A program made the translations under genes and the position numbers. A stretch of 49,484 nucleotides of DNA. Source: Bacteroidia bacterium. GTDB lineage: Bacteria; Bacteroidota; Bacteroidia; M30B66. The stretch spans positions 1-49,484 of the forward strand of contig JAGYKL010000025.1 of NCBI GenBank assembly GCA_018401705.1, read 5' to 3'. A model generated the notes under the pieces. It ran no database searches. It had not been told where the DNA came from and saw only the letters and a list, made by a program, of their open reading frames with translations. Below are positions 26,316 to 34,959 of the stretch, piece by piece; positions within the stretch are counted from its first letter, which is position 1, and each line of letters starts with the position of its first letter.

Positions 26316-27638
26316 CTAAGAGAATATTGTAGCAAATTCGGATTTAATCGTTTTTAATATGTGCTCCCTAAGCTTCTTTTCCACACCTGTTTTTGCAGCA
26401 TATTCAGGCCAACGACTTACTACATCTTTAATTTGTCTGATAATTTCGTCTGCTTTTCGGATGTTATTTCTCAATGCAATCTGCATTAGATCAACAACAG
26501 AAATTTCTTTTCGTTTTCCCTGAATGCTTAATGCATGTTGGCTCACCCAAATACTTTGGGGATCATATGAAAAGCAAACATCATAAGCTGGTGCTAATTG
26601 CCAGTTTTCATGTTCTTTAAGGATAAATGAAAAGTTCTTGGTATGGTCATCACAATTCACTGCTAATACATTAAAAACCATCCTTCGAAACATTTGCTCA
26701 GCTTGAGGATAATCTAATTTAAGAAGTCGCATAGTTTGAAAAAGCTGCTCATAACTGAATGAATTCACCTGATTAAAATCGAAGTGTTGCATGGCACAAA
26801 ACGTTTGCACATGATGTCGAATCGAATTTCCTTCTCGGTCATAACGTTTTGTCATAAAATGAGCCCTTCCATTTTCTTCCATTAAACGGCACTCCATCAT
26901 TTCGATACCACAATCTCGAGCCATAAGATAATAGGCCATTTCTACTCGACCATAACCGTGACTTTGTCCAAATTGCGTGTCACTAACTCCATCAAGTTTC
27001 AATAGCCAATGCGAAAACCCTTCAGGTGCAGATGTTTGTCCTGATTTTACTTCTCCAGTTTGCTCGTTAAAAGCTATAACAGCCTTAGGTCTTGCGCCTC
27101 CGGCGGATGTTCCTACTTTGAGGACTTCAATCATTGCTTGGCGCTTATCCGCACTTAAATTGGTTTTGAATTGTTTCCTGTTATTAAGAATTGCACCAGC
27201 AGCTTCTACTAGACTTTTAAGTTCGAGTGATTGAGATACTATAACAGTTCCGTGTTTTGCCGGTTCAAACTCAAGAGCACCCATAGCTCTTCTACCAATA
27301 AAGCAAAGTAACTCAACTGGATTCATGCTTTGTGGCGTTCTACCGTTACTTGCAAGCCAGGCATTGATAAGCTGATTTCCATATCTGTCTGGAAGAGCAT
27401 CTGCAATTAAACCTGGCAAACCCTTAAATGTAGATGTTGCTTCCCCCGGCAGGGGACGTAAATTAGGAAAAGAATAAAGTTTATCTCCCCCTGAAAGGGG
27501 CAGTTTTAAAGGAGCCAGCTCGATTCCTTTTTTCAAGAAAGCGTTATCATACTGAAACACCCCGAGCTTCCGGTCAATATCCCAACGTAATGCTCCAGCT
27601 AAATGACCCCAGATTTTTATTTCTGCAACATCTACCAT
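26316..27638 (-). CDS. hipA: HipA-type serine/threonine kinase toxin
   Basis: 440 residues, the usual length. The N-terminal HipA_1 domain (about 1-125) includes FKGLPGLIADALPDRYGNQL; the kinase domain includes the Gly-rich VGTSAGGARPKAVIA (175-189), LLKLDG (212-217), catalytic NCDDHTKNFSF (328-338, Asp331 and Asn335) and APAYDV (Asp353, metal binding). All catalytic residues are kept, so it should be active. HipA toxins phosphorylate aminoacyl-tRNA synthetases (GltX in E. coli) and stop translation, with link to persistence. It overlaps hipB by 7 nt. Two micro-palindromes encode extra residues at 47-51 and 62-65 that break the usual P-L-x-x-Y-S-F-P region. Confidence 0.92.
   Translation of the reverse strand: MVDVAEIKIWGHLAGALRWDIDRKLGVFQYDNAFLKKGIELAPLKLPLSGGDKLYSFPNLRPLPGEATSTFKGLPGLIADALPDRYGNQLINAWLASNGRTPQSMNPVELLCFIGRRAMGALEFEPAKHGTVIVSQSLELKSLVEAAGAILNNRKQFKTNLSADKRQAMIEVLKVGTSAGGARPKAVIAFNEQTGEVKSGQTSAPEGFSHWLLKLDGVSDTQFGQSHGYGRVEMAYYLMARDCGIEMMECRLMEENGRAHFMTKRYDREGNSIRHHVQTFCAMQHFDFNQVNSFSYEQLFQTMRLLKLDYPQAEQMFRRMVFNVLAVNCDDHTKNFSFILKEHENWQLAPAYDVCFSYDPQSIWVSQHALSIQGKRKEISVVDLMQIALRNNIRKADEIIRQIKDVVSRWPEYAAKTGVEKKLREHILKTIKSEFATIFS
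27444..27455. repeat. micro-palindrome CCCC-GGCA-GGGG inside hipA
   Basis: Read in frame as PLPG (residues 62-65) in an insertion relative to typical HipA proteins. Confidence 0.5.
27487..27500. repeat. micro-palindrome CCCCC-TGAAA-GGGG inside hipA
   Basis: Second such element within 60 bp, read in frame as PLSGG (residues 47-51). Confidence 0.5.
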
Positions 27639-27991
27639 GCGAGGTCATCATCAGGATCTGGCTCTGCGGCTTGAGAGTTTGGCCTGGCTCTCTGCCTTTC
27701 TTCTCTTTTCATTTTAGCATACAAAACAGGACTAATTTCTGTTTTTACCTGAAAGGCCTCAAACACATAAAACAAATCAAGAACCCTAAGTACTTGTATA
27801 AGAGTTGCTAGAGTAACTGTTTCTCCACGCTCGAGCAAGCTCAAGGTAGAGCGACTCATACCTGCTGCTTTTGACACATCAGTCTGAGTTTTGTTCTGCT
27901 TTAGCCTATGGTGTTGAATAAAATTGCCGATTCTCTTTTGAACATCAACATCAGCCATTGCATACCATTCTATGTATGACATTTCATTCAT
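27632..27991 (-). CDS. hipB: HipB-like helix-turn-helix antitoxin
   Basis: 119 residues. A Cro/C1-type HTH spans about residues 18-75: RIGNFIQHHRLKQNKTQTDV, SKAAGMSRSTLSLLERGET, TLATLIQVLRVLDLF, with recognition helix around MSRSTLSLLERG. The last 40 residues form a charged, proline-rich, probably disordered tail ending PDPDDDLAW, reminiscent of HipB tails that touch HipA. Start could be the ATG at 27991 or the later Met4/Met12. It precedes and overlaps hipA, the standard antitoxin-first order. It would repress its own operon through the GYGAATGAT sites at 28013-28128. Confidence 0.88.
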   Translation of the reverse strand: MNEMSYIEWYAMADVDVQKRIGNFIQHHRLKQNKTQTDVSKAAGMSRSTLSLLERGETVTLATLIQVLRVLDLFYVFEAFQVKTEISPVLYAKMKREERQRARPNSQAAEPDPDDDLAW

Positions 27992-28012
27992 TGTATTGCT
28001 ATTATTTAATTT

Positions 28013-28128
28013 GTGAATGATTTACCGCACAAATATACAAATTTTTCGTAATCTCTAAACACAAATTACGAACCATATATCATTCACTAAGTTTATAATA
28101 ACATATTTGCGAATGATATATCATTCGC
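28013..28128 (-). promoter_or_regulatory. hipBA promoter and candidate HipB operator array
   Basis: Minus-strand TATATTTG at 28037-28030 fits the -7 consensus, 39 nt before the hipB ATG, with TTTG at 28065-28062 (spacer 24, longer than ideal). Around it lie four copies of GYGAATGAT: 28013-28021, 28079-28087 (complement), and the two halves of a perfect 20-bp palindrome GCGAATGATATATCATTCGC at 28109-28128. A further inverted repeat TTCGTAAT/ATTACGAA (28045-28052, 28065-28072) brackets the spacer. This layout suits autorepression by HipB. The distal palindrome overlaps the purC stop codon. Confidence 0.6.
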
Positions 28129-29071
28129 TTAATGAATTCAAAGCAGAAGAAATGCGAGCTTCAATATCCTGTATACTTTCCCCTGAAGGTCTAGCAACAA
28201 AAGGTTTGCCTGTGATTTGCTCATAAAGCTCACGATACCTCAATGAGACGTCTGAAAGAAATTCATCTGTCATCTGAGGAACAACTTGTCCCACTTTTCC
28301 TTGAAAGCCATTTGTAATTAACCATTGACGAACGAACTCTTTACTTAATTGCTTTTGCAATTCACCTTTGGCCTGGCGTTCTTCATAGCCTTGAGCGTAA
28401 AAATACCTGGATGAATCAGGAGTATGAACTTCATCAATTAAGCGAATAACACCATCTGCGTCTTTACCGAATTCATATTTTGTATCAACTAAGATAAGTC
28501 CTTGCTTGGCTGCCATGTGTGTTCCCAAAGCAAAAAGTTCACGGGTATATTTTTCTAAAATCAAATAATCATTTTCTGAAACAATACCCTGATTCAAGAT
28601 AGCTTCTCTGGATATGTCTTCGTCATGTCCTTCAGATGCCTTTGTTGTTGGAGTAATTATTGGTTCGGGAAGTTTATCATTTTCCTTCAAGCCTTCGGGC
28701 AAAACCACTCCGCATAACATGCGTTTTCCAGCTTTGTACTCCCGGGCAGCATGCCCGGCAAGGTATCCGCGAATAACCATTTCCACCTTAAAGGGTGCAC
28801 ACATTAAACCTATAGAAACATTAGGGTCGGGACTTGAAAGCAACCAGTTAGGTACAACTTCAGAAGTAGCATTTAAGAAATGTTCGGCTGTTTGATTTAG
28901 AACCTGCCCTTTAAAAGGAATCGGTCTAGGCAAAACCACATCAAATGCTGAAATCCTATTACTAGCTAGCATCACTAAAATACGATCATTGATAGTGTAA
29001 ACGTCTCTTACTTTACCTCTATAAAAAGAAGTTACACCAGGAATATTAAGCTTTTCGTCCTGAAGATTCAT
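28121..29071 (-). CDS. purC: phosphoribosylaminoimidazole-succinocarboxamide synthase
   Basis: 316 residues from the ATG at 29071 (an earlier ATG at 29098 would lengthen the overlap with the phoH-like gene from 26 to 53 nt). SAICAR synthetase ligates aspartate to CAIR with ATP in purine synthesis. Signatures: [19 protein letters not shown] at the N-terminus, [38 protein letters not shown] and [14 protein letters not shown]. It is of the longer, about 300-residue class also seen in yeast, not the 240-residue E. coli type. Its 3' end carries part of the hip operator palindrome. Confidence 0.96.
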   Translation of the reverse strand: MNLQDEKLNIPGVTSFYRGKVRDVYTINDRILVMLASNRISAFDVVLPRPIPFKGQVLNQTAEHFLNATSEVVPNWLLSSPDPNVSIGLMCAPFKVEMVIRGYLAGHAAREYKAGKRMLCGVVLPEGLKENDKLPEPIITPTTKASEGHDEDISREAILNQGIVSENDYLILEKYTRELFALGTHMAAKQGLILVDTKYEFGKDADGVIRLIDEVHTPDSSRYFYAQGYEERQAKGELQKQLSKEFVRQWLITNGFQGKVGQVVPQMTDEFLSDVSLRYRELYEQITGKPFVARPSGESIQDIEARISSALNSLSE

Positions 29072-30035
29072 TGTCTGCCTGATTCTGTTGGTATGCATGT
29101 AAAATTCTCGTCACCAGTTTATGCCTAATTACATCGCTGGTATCGAGGTGAATAATTTCAATTCCCTCTACTCCATTCAATATTTTTATGCCGTTTGCTA
29201 AGCCCGAAGGTTGATTTTTGGGCAAATCGATTTGTGTTAAATCTCCTGTGATTAAAAATTTAGCCGAACGCCCCATTCTAGTAAGAAACATCTTCAATTG
29301 AGCTTCAGTAGCATTCTGAGCCTCATCTAAAATCACAAAAGCGTTATCTAAGGTTCTTCCTCTCATGAACGCAAGAGGAGCAATCTGAATAATTCCTGCC
29401 TCAAGAAAAGAACTTAGCTTATCAGCTGGAATCATATCAAGTAGGGCATCGTAAAGTGGTTGCAAATAAGGATCAAGCTTTTCTTTTAAATCTCCCGGAA
29501 GAAACCCTAGATTTTCACCTGCTTCAACAGCCGGACGTGTAAGTATAATTCGTTTAACTTCCTTATTACGCAAAGCTCTAACCGCCAAGGCAACTGCTGT
29601 GTAAGTTTTTCCTGTTCCTGCTGGTCCAATGGCAAAAACCATATCATTTGCAAAGGATGCGGTTACAATTTTTCTTTGATTTGGAGTTCTAGCCTTTACA
29701 ACAACTCCGCTATTTCCAAATACAATAACATCAGCCGAGGGATTGCCATAAGCAGATGCTTCTTCAGATTCCTGAACAAAATCACCCGGCAGCATCAGCT
29801 TTTTAACCAATTGCTCACTTAGATTGCCATACCTTTGCTGATGTTGAATCAACAAAGAGAGCTTTTGTTCAAAAGACTCAATATCAGACTCTTCGCCTTG
29901 AATTTTTAGCTCCAAGCCTCTGGCAATAATTTTTAATTTCGGGTAGAATGTTCTTATAAGTTCTAGCGTGGAGTCGTTTACTCCATACAGTTCTACAGGA
30001 TTTATATCCGGCAGAAGAATTAGTTTTTCTGTCAA
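29046..30035 (-). CDS. PhoH-like ATPase
   Basis: 329 residues if started at the TTG at 30035, which gives (M)[18 protein letters not shown], the usual beginning of Bacteroidota PhoH proteins; the frame extends to another TTG at 30116. There is no in-frame ATG near the start. Walker A is [15 protein letters not shown]; a [19 protein letters not shown] segment follows; Walker B is [15 protein letters not shown], then [10 protein letters not shown]. This is the PhoH-like (PhoL/YbeZ) family of cytoplasmic P-loop ATPases linked to RNA metabolism and often to the YbeY RNase, which is not present here. It overlaps purC by 26 nt and is presumably co-transcribed with it. Confidence 0.9.
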   Translation of the reverse strand: MTEKLILLPDINPVELYGVNDSTLELIRTFYPKLKIIARGLELKIQGEESDIESFEQKLSLLIQHQQRYGNLSEQLVKKLMLPGDFVQESEEASAYGNPSADVIVFGNSGVVVKARTPNQRKIVTASFANDMVFAIGPAGTGKTYTAVALAVRALRNKEVKRIILTRPAVEAGENLGFLPGDLKEKLDPYLQPLYDALLDMIPADKLSSFLEAGIIQIAPLAFMRGRTLDNAFVILDEAQNATEAQLKMFLTRMGRSAKFLITGDLTQIDLPKNQPSGLANGIKILNGVEGIEIIHLDTSDVIRHKLVTRILHAYQQNQADNESSGRKA

Positions 30036-30133
30036 AGGATTTTGATATGTTAATGTTTTTGAAATGCGAGGTTGCTTTTCACCTACAAATAAATGAATTT
30101 TGAAGCCGCCTTGCAATTCCCTAATTTATTCTA

Positions 30134-30919
30134 ATGGCAATTATAACTCTCACCACAGATCTTGGATTGAGCGATTACTACGTATCAGCGGTGAAAGGCA
30201 GTATTCTCAAGGAATTGCCTGAAACAAGCATTATTGATATCACGCATGATATTCCCAAATTCGACAGGATGAAAGCGGGATATATGTTAAGAAACGCTTT
30301 TAGATATTTTCCAAAAGGGAGCATTCATATTATCGGTGTTGAAAGTCTCGAGGATGAAAACACTCCTCATATAGCTTTAAAGGCTGAAGGCCACTTTTTC
30401 ATCGGAGCTGATACCGGTGTCTTTTCATTGGTATTAAAAGAAGAGGCTGAGGAGATTGTACAACTAAATTTCAGCAAGAAATTCGAAGGTTCCAGCTTTC
30501 CGCTGGAGCAAATATTTGTGCCTGCAGCTTGCCATATTGCCAGAGGTGGAACCTTACAAGTTATTGGTCGCCTTATCGGCGGATACAGACGCATGCTCAT
30601 GCCCGCGCCTACAAGAGGTGAATCGCATTTGGGAGCCAGTATTCAGTTTATCGATTCTTATGGCAACATCATAACCAATATCACACGTGACTTATTTGAC
30701 AGTGCTGGTAAGGGAAGTGCTTTTGAAATAGTCTTACGCTCCAGAATCCACTCTATCAATCGCATATCCAAAAATTACAACGATGCTCCTGAAGGTGACT
30801 TGCTTGCTTTATTTAATGCCGAAGGGCATCTTGAAATAAGTTTGAATAAAGGCTCGGCGGCTAAACTGCTTGGCCTAAAAGTAAATGACAGCTTACGTGT
30901 AGAGTTTTATGCTGATTAG
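30134..30919 (+). CDS. SAM hydroxide adenosyltransferase family protein (DUF62)
   Basis: 261 residues. N-terminal ITLTTDLGLSDYYVSAVKG, then IIDITHDIPKFDRMKAGYML, FFIGADTGVFSLV and a C-terminal beta domain (SYGNIITNITRDLF; LALFNAEGHLEISLN) match the duf-62/fluorinase-like superfamily. Members hydrolyse S-adenosylmethionine to adenosine and methionine with an Asp-Arg-His set on water; the fluorinase loop is absent. The first gene of a two-gene unit, starting 98 nt from the divergent phoH-like TTG and overlapping the ABM gene by 11 nt. Confidence 0.9.
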   Translation: MAIITLTTDLGLSDYYVSAVKGSILKELPETSIIDITHDIPKFDRMKAGYMLRNAFRYFPKGSIHIIGVESLEDENTPHIALKAEGHFFIGADTGVFSLVLKEEAEEIVQLNFSKKFEGSSFPLEQIFVPAACHIARGGTLQVIGRLIGGYRRMLMPAPTRGESHLGASIQFIDSYGNIITNITRDLFDSAGKGSAFEIVLRSRIHSINRISKNYNDAPEGDLLALFNAEGHLEISLNKGSAAKLLGLKVNDSLRVEFYAD

Positions 30920-31211
30920 AATTGTCGATATGAAGTTTAAAGAGGAATGTCGTAATGACTTTCTCGAAGTTTTCAACTCCTCAAAGGCTGCTATTGCTGC
31001 ATTTGAAGGGTGTACTCATCTTGAACTTTTAAATGACAAATTTGACCAAAACAGATTTTTAACCTATAGTCATTGGGAATCTGAGGAACACCTTGAGCTA
31101 TATCGAAATTCAGAGCTTTTTAAAAACACTTGGCAAAAAACCAAAATCCTGTTTGAAAGAAAAGCAATAGCATCCTCTTTTGAAAGACTTTTCGACTCTG
31201 ATAACAATTAG
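30909..31211 (+). CDS. antibiotic biosynthesis monooxygenase (ABM) domain protein
   Basis: 100 residues, a single ferredoxin-like ABM domain: MLIRIVDMKFKEECRNDFLE, FEGCTHLELLNDKFDQNRFL and SHWESEEHLELYRNSELF. Such small dimeric proteins (YgiN, heme-degrading and quinol monooxygenase-like) use no cofactor or bind heme; the substrate cannot be predicted. Its ATG lies 11 nt inside the end of the SAM hydroxide adenosyltransferase gene, so the two are translationally coupled. Confidence 0.85.
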   Translation: MLIRIVDMKFKEECRNDFLEVFNSSKAAIAAFEGCTHLELLNDKFDQNRFLTYSHWESEEHLELYRNSELFKNTWQKTKILFERKAIASSFERLFDSDNN

Positions 31212-31426
31212 TTAACATCTTACTTATCGAGGTTCCTGAAAGAAACAATACCTGACCGAAAGTAAAAGTTCTCAATTTCAATTATCCCCTCAATTCTTAC
31301 ACGGAAAACCATCCGAGTAATCACTCCTACAGGCTAATCATCTGATTTTTCAGGTGAAATCACGACAAGCTTTCATTATTTCTTACAATGTAAGTCCCGA
31401 TCCTATACCTAGCTATTTGGCGAGCA

Positions 31427-31482
31427 ACTGTAAAGTAGTTTTGACAGTAATAAATCTACCAAACTGTGTTAACAGTCAAAAC
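31427..31482. promoter_or_regulatory. paired ACTGT/ACAGT inverted repeats upstream of a T9SS gene
   Basis: ACTGT (31427) - ACAGT (31444) and ACTGT (31463) - ACAGT (31472) alternate just before the ATG at 31492. The outer part includes GTTTTGACAGT (31438-31448) and ACAGTCAAAAC (31472-31482), inverted with one mismatch. Could be an operator or a leader hairpin; no regulator is evident nearby. Confidence 0.4.
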
Positions 31483-31491
31483 AATTCAATT

Positions 31492-34400
31492 ATGAACCGA
31501 TTTTACGCCATTATCCTTTCCACAATTTTTGTGGGAATTTCAGCCTTCGAGACTGAAGCAGCCGAAAAAACATGGACCGGTGCAAGCAATAGCAGCTTTA
31601 ATGTTGCAGAGAACTGGCAGCCTTCGGGTGTGCCAACCATGAACGATACAATTTACTTTAGTGGAACAGTTGGCAGCGCCGACTGTGACTTACCTAATAT
31701 TGCAGTGGTCTCAGAAATGCATGTGCTCTCTGGCTACACTGGAACAATACGTTCCAACGCAAATTCATCGGGTTTATTTACTGTGCAAGGCAAAATCCTG
31801 CTTGAAGGAGGAACGCTTAATATGGGTTTGAGCAAATTTAAATCAATGCAGTTGTTACATATTAATGGAGGAAACTTCATTAAAGGCAACGGAGGTATCG
31901 CAACTATGATTAACGTAGTAATTGACAATGGTTCATTTACAGCTGCTAATTGTGAAGTTGAAATCCTTGGGGATTTTGATATGTCGGAGGGACAAATATC
32001 TTTGGGTAATGGTCCTTTCAATATGCTTGGCGACTATTCACAAACTGGTGGACTTTTTATAAAAAGCGGTGGAACAGGGGTGTTCCAAAGCAATAACCCA
32101 GTTGAAGTTAATGGAGGAGAGTTCAATAGTTCATTTTCAGCTTTATCTTTCAAAGACTTCAATCTCGCCGGAGGTCAATTCAAAGGAAATTCTTCAGTTT
32201 ATTTTACTGGAGATTTAAATATTTCTGGCCCCTCCATCTTCAATAAAATTGGAGGTTCGGTTTACTTGAGTTCTGGAACAAAGATTATTTGCTCTTCAAC
32301 TTTTAGTCCGGGAGCTTCTTCTCTGCAAGCCGATGACATTGAAATAAACGGCGGTGTTTTTAGCTTCGGCTCTGGAAACGTTGTTGTTAATGGTAACGTT
32401 ACCGCCTCAAATGCAGTAATTTCAAAAACAGGTGGTAATGCAAATATCTCACTTGATCATGATGCCAATTTCACTAATTGCTCAATAACCTGGGGAAATA
32501 GTCTATTAAACTTTGGTGCTTTATCTATTAACAATTCCGATTTATCAATAGGAAACGGAGCACTAAATGTTGATGGTAACTACATGCAATCAGGAAATAG
32601 TGCCTTTAATAAATCTGGAGGATTTGCTAATTTATCCCTCATGGGCGATGTTTTGCTAAATGGCGGAACAATGGATTTCTCTAATTGTGATGAGTTAAAC
32701 TGCGGTAATTGGAAACAAGGCGGTGGTTCGGTAAATCATGGAGATATTCCAGTAGCTATTGCTGGTCGATTACAACTTAATAATGATGGTGTTTATAACG
32801 CAACGAGCGGCATCACAGAATTATCAGGCGATTTCAGAAGAATTGGTGGTACTTTTAATCATAACGGTGGTACGTTTATCATGAACGGTGTTAGTTCATT
32901 ATCCTACCGAATCCTAGGAAACCCTTCATTCTTCATACTTGAACTTGCAAACGAAAGTGGCGTGAATACTAAAACAGTCGAAGTTTATGGAGCTGTTAGT
33001 ATTGCTTCAGAACTAAGATTTAATAATGGAAATGCCAATAACAGACCAATCAAGATTAACAACGGAAGTTTCTGGCTATACGGAAATCTAAATATCAGCT
33101 CATACAAAACAAACCTACTTAACACAGGATCCGCTAGTATCCGATTCTCGTCTTCTGGAAATCAAACAATCGTAGGAGCTTCTTCCACCGCAGGTGAAGG
33201 AATATTACCGAGAATCAGAATAGAAAAACCAGGAGGCCAGTTCTCACTTAGCGGAAATATCAGCTTCGGAAACGGATTTAGTCACCAAAGTGCCGACATT
33301 CAATTCGACCCCGACTTTCTTTTTATCATGACTGGAGGTACTTTCATGGTAGAAAACCTTCTTATTCCTCAAGTACTTGTAAATGGAGTAGCTACTCTTT
33401 CTACTAACCTTATTTCTATGGGTAACTTAGAGATTGAAGAAAATAGCTTGCTTATCAATAGCACTCAGCCAGTTAGTGTAAACGGAAGCTTTATCAATAG
33501 AGGCCGGTTCCAGAATATGACTGGGCTTACTAATGTAACAGGGCAATTTGAGAACTATGGAGAATTTGCAGCAAACAGCGGTTCAGTAAATGCATTATCA
33601 GGAATTACTCAAAACGAAGGTGTTTTTGCCTGCAATAATGGACAAGTAAATATTCTTGGAACATTAAATATTGTTGGCGGCACTTTTAGCTGTAACGATG
33701 GACTAGTTCAAGTTTCAGGAAGTCTTTCTCAAAATGGAGGAACATTAACAGGAAATTTGAATGCAGGTAGCATGACTATAAGTCAAAACTTCACCCAAAC
33801 AAATGGAACTTACGACGCTATAAACGGTACATTAAATATTGGAGGAATTCTACAAATGAACAGCCTCTTTATTCCAGGAAATGGAACAATCAATTTTAAT
33901 GGAATTGGCCCTCAAAGCATCCCTGCTTTAAACTATAACAAACTTGCAATTGCAGGAACAGGCAGGTTAATTACTCTTCCCCAGGCAGAGATTAAGATTT
34001 CTGCGCCTATCGGCGGATTTAACCCTCACCCAAGCAATTCTTATATAAGCACTAATAGTACAATTAACTACAGTTTAAATGGCGATCAGGAAATTGCTGG
34101 CTTCACTTATCATAACTTAAGTGTTTCTAGAGGTGGTGTAAAAAGCGTTATTGGAAATGCTTCTGTAAAACAAATACTATCTGTTAATAATCACGCAACT
34201 TTAGATGCTGATGGCCCATTAAATAACAAAAACCTAACTTTATTAAGTACTCAAAACTTAACTGCGCGCATCGCGCCTATGAATTCAACTGCATCAATTA
34301 CAGGTAATTTGATTGCACAACGTTGGACTCGCGGAGGAATTCGTTCTAACAGATTCTTTGCTTCTCCTGTAGATTCTATTGGAGGCATAAAAATCAAACA

Positions 34401-34959
34401 ATTCAAAGACGATATCTTAATTTATGGCCCTGGAGGAATCTCAAATGGTTTTGACCAGGCAACAGTATTCAACAGTAATATTTCTGTTTACGATGAAAGT
34501 CGCCCTAATGGAACTGAATGGAGATCTCCGGTAAACGTAAATGAGGTTGTGCCTGCCGGAAAAGGAGTTTTGGTTTATCATTTAGGTGATCGCTCTCAGG
34601 CTCCATTGCAAAATAACACAATACCTAATTCAGCTGTATTAGACTTTATTGGTACCCCAAATCAAGGAACTATAAACATACCAATGTCTTGCACTGCACC
34701 TTGCGTGCTGGCTGACAATGGAAATGGTTGGAACTTGGTTGCAAATCCATACGCTTCACCAATTGACTGGGATTCGCCAGAATGGATAAAAGGAGGTTTG
34801 TCAACTACAATTTTCATTTGGAATCCTAGAATTAACCAATATGCTTCTTATAATTTCTGCCAACCCGGCAGCCGCAACCAATGGAGGTTCAAGATATATT
34901 GGTCCCGGGCAGTCGTTTTTCATGAAAGCAACCGACAACAATCCGGTTCTAATTGCTAG
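31492..34959 (+). CDS. large T9SS surface protein, main part before a frameshift
   Basis: The true ATG is at 31492 (MNRFYAIILSTIFVGISAFE, a signal peptide), not the upstream start at 31354. A TWTGASNSSF / ENWQPSGVP opening is shared with the gene at 11011. Residues about 60-850 are a long run of 20-30-residue beta-helix-like units rich in N-G-G (NGGEFNSSF, SGGFANLSL, NGGTLNLG-type), likely a filamentous adhesin-like solenoid. Towards the end SITGNLIAQRWTRGGIRSNR and GWNLVANPYASPIDW are a conserved module found near the C-termini of Bacteroidota T9SS cargo. The frame is lost at T3 34854-34856, so residues after YASYNF are not native. Confidence 0.75.
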   Translation: MNRFYAIILSTIFVGISAFETEAAEKTWTGASNSSFNVAENWQPSGVPTMNDTIYFSGTVGSADCDLPNIAVVSEMHVLSGYTGTIRSNANSSGLFTVQGKILLEGGTLNMGLSKFKSMQLLHINGGNFIKGNGGIATMINVVIDNGSFTAANCEVEILGDFDMSEGQISLGNGPFNMLGDYSQTGGLFIKSGGTGVFQSNNPVEVNGGEFNSSFSALSFKDFNLAGGQFKGNSSVYFTGDLNISGPSIFNKIGGSVYLSSGTKIICSSTFSPGASSLQADDIEINGGVFSFGSGNVVVNGNVTASNAVISKTGGNANISLDHDANFTNCSITWGNSLLNFGALSINNSDLSIGNGALNVDGNYMQSGNSAFNKSGGFANLSLMGDVLLNGGTMDFSNCDELNCGNWKQGGGSVNHGDIPVAIAGRLQLNNDGVYNATSGITELSGDFRRIGGTFNHNGGTFIMNGVSSLSYRILGNPSFFILELANESGVNTKTVEVYGAVSIASELRFNNGNANNRPIKINNGSFWLYGNLNISSYKTNLLNTGSASIRFSSSGNQTIVGASSTAGEGILPRIRIEKPGGQFSLSGNISFGNGFSHQSADIQFDPDFLFIMTGGTFMVENLLIPQVLVNGVATLSTNLISMGNLEIEENSLLINSTQPVSVNGSFINRGRFQNMTGLTNVTGQFENYGEFAANSGSVNALSGITQNEGVFACNNGQVNILGTLNIVGGTFSCNDGLVQVSGSLSQNGGTLTGNLNAGSMTISQNFTQTNGTYDAINGTLNIGGILQMNSLFIPGNGTINFNGIGPQSIPALNYNKLAIAGTGRLITLPQAEIKISAPIGGFNPHPSNSYISTNSTINYSLNGDQEIAGFTYHNLSVSRGGVKSVIGNASVKQILSVNNHATLDADGPLNNKNLTLLSTQNLTARIAPMNSTASITGNLIAQRWTRGGIRSNRFFASPVDSIGGIKIKQFKDDILIYGPGGISNGFDQATVFNSNISVYDESRPNGTEWRSPVNVNEVVPAGKGVLVYHLGDRSQAPLQNNTIPNSAVLDFIGTPNQGTINIPMSCTAPCVLADNGNGWNLVANPYASPIDWDSPEWIKGGLSTTIFIWNPRINQYASYNFCQPGSRNQWRFKIYWSRAVVFHESNRQQSGSNC

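Noticed and set aside
31354-31491. Upstream start for the large T9SS protein at 31354
   Set aside because: The extra 46 residues are not a signal peptide and would bury the one that begins at 31492.
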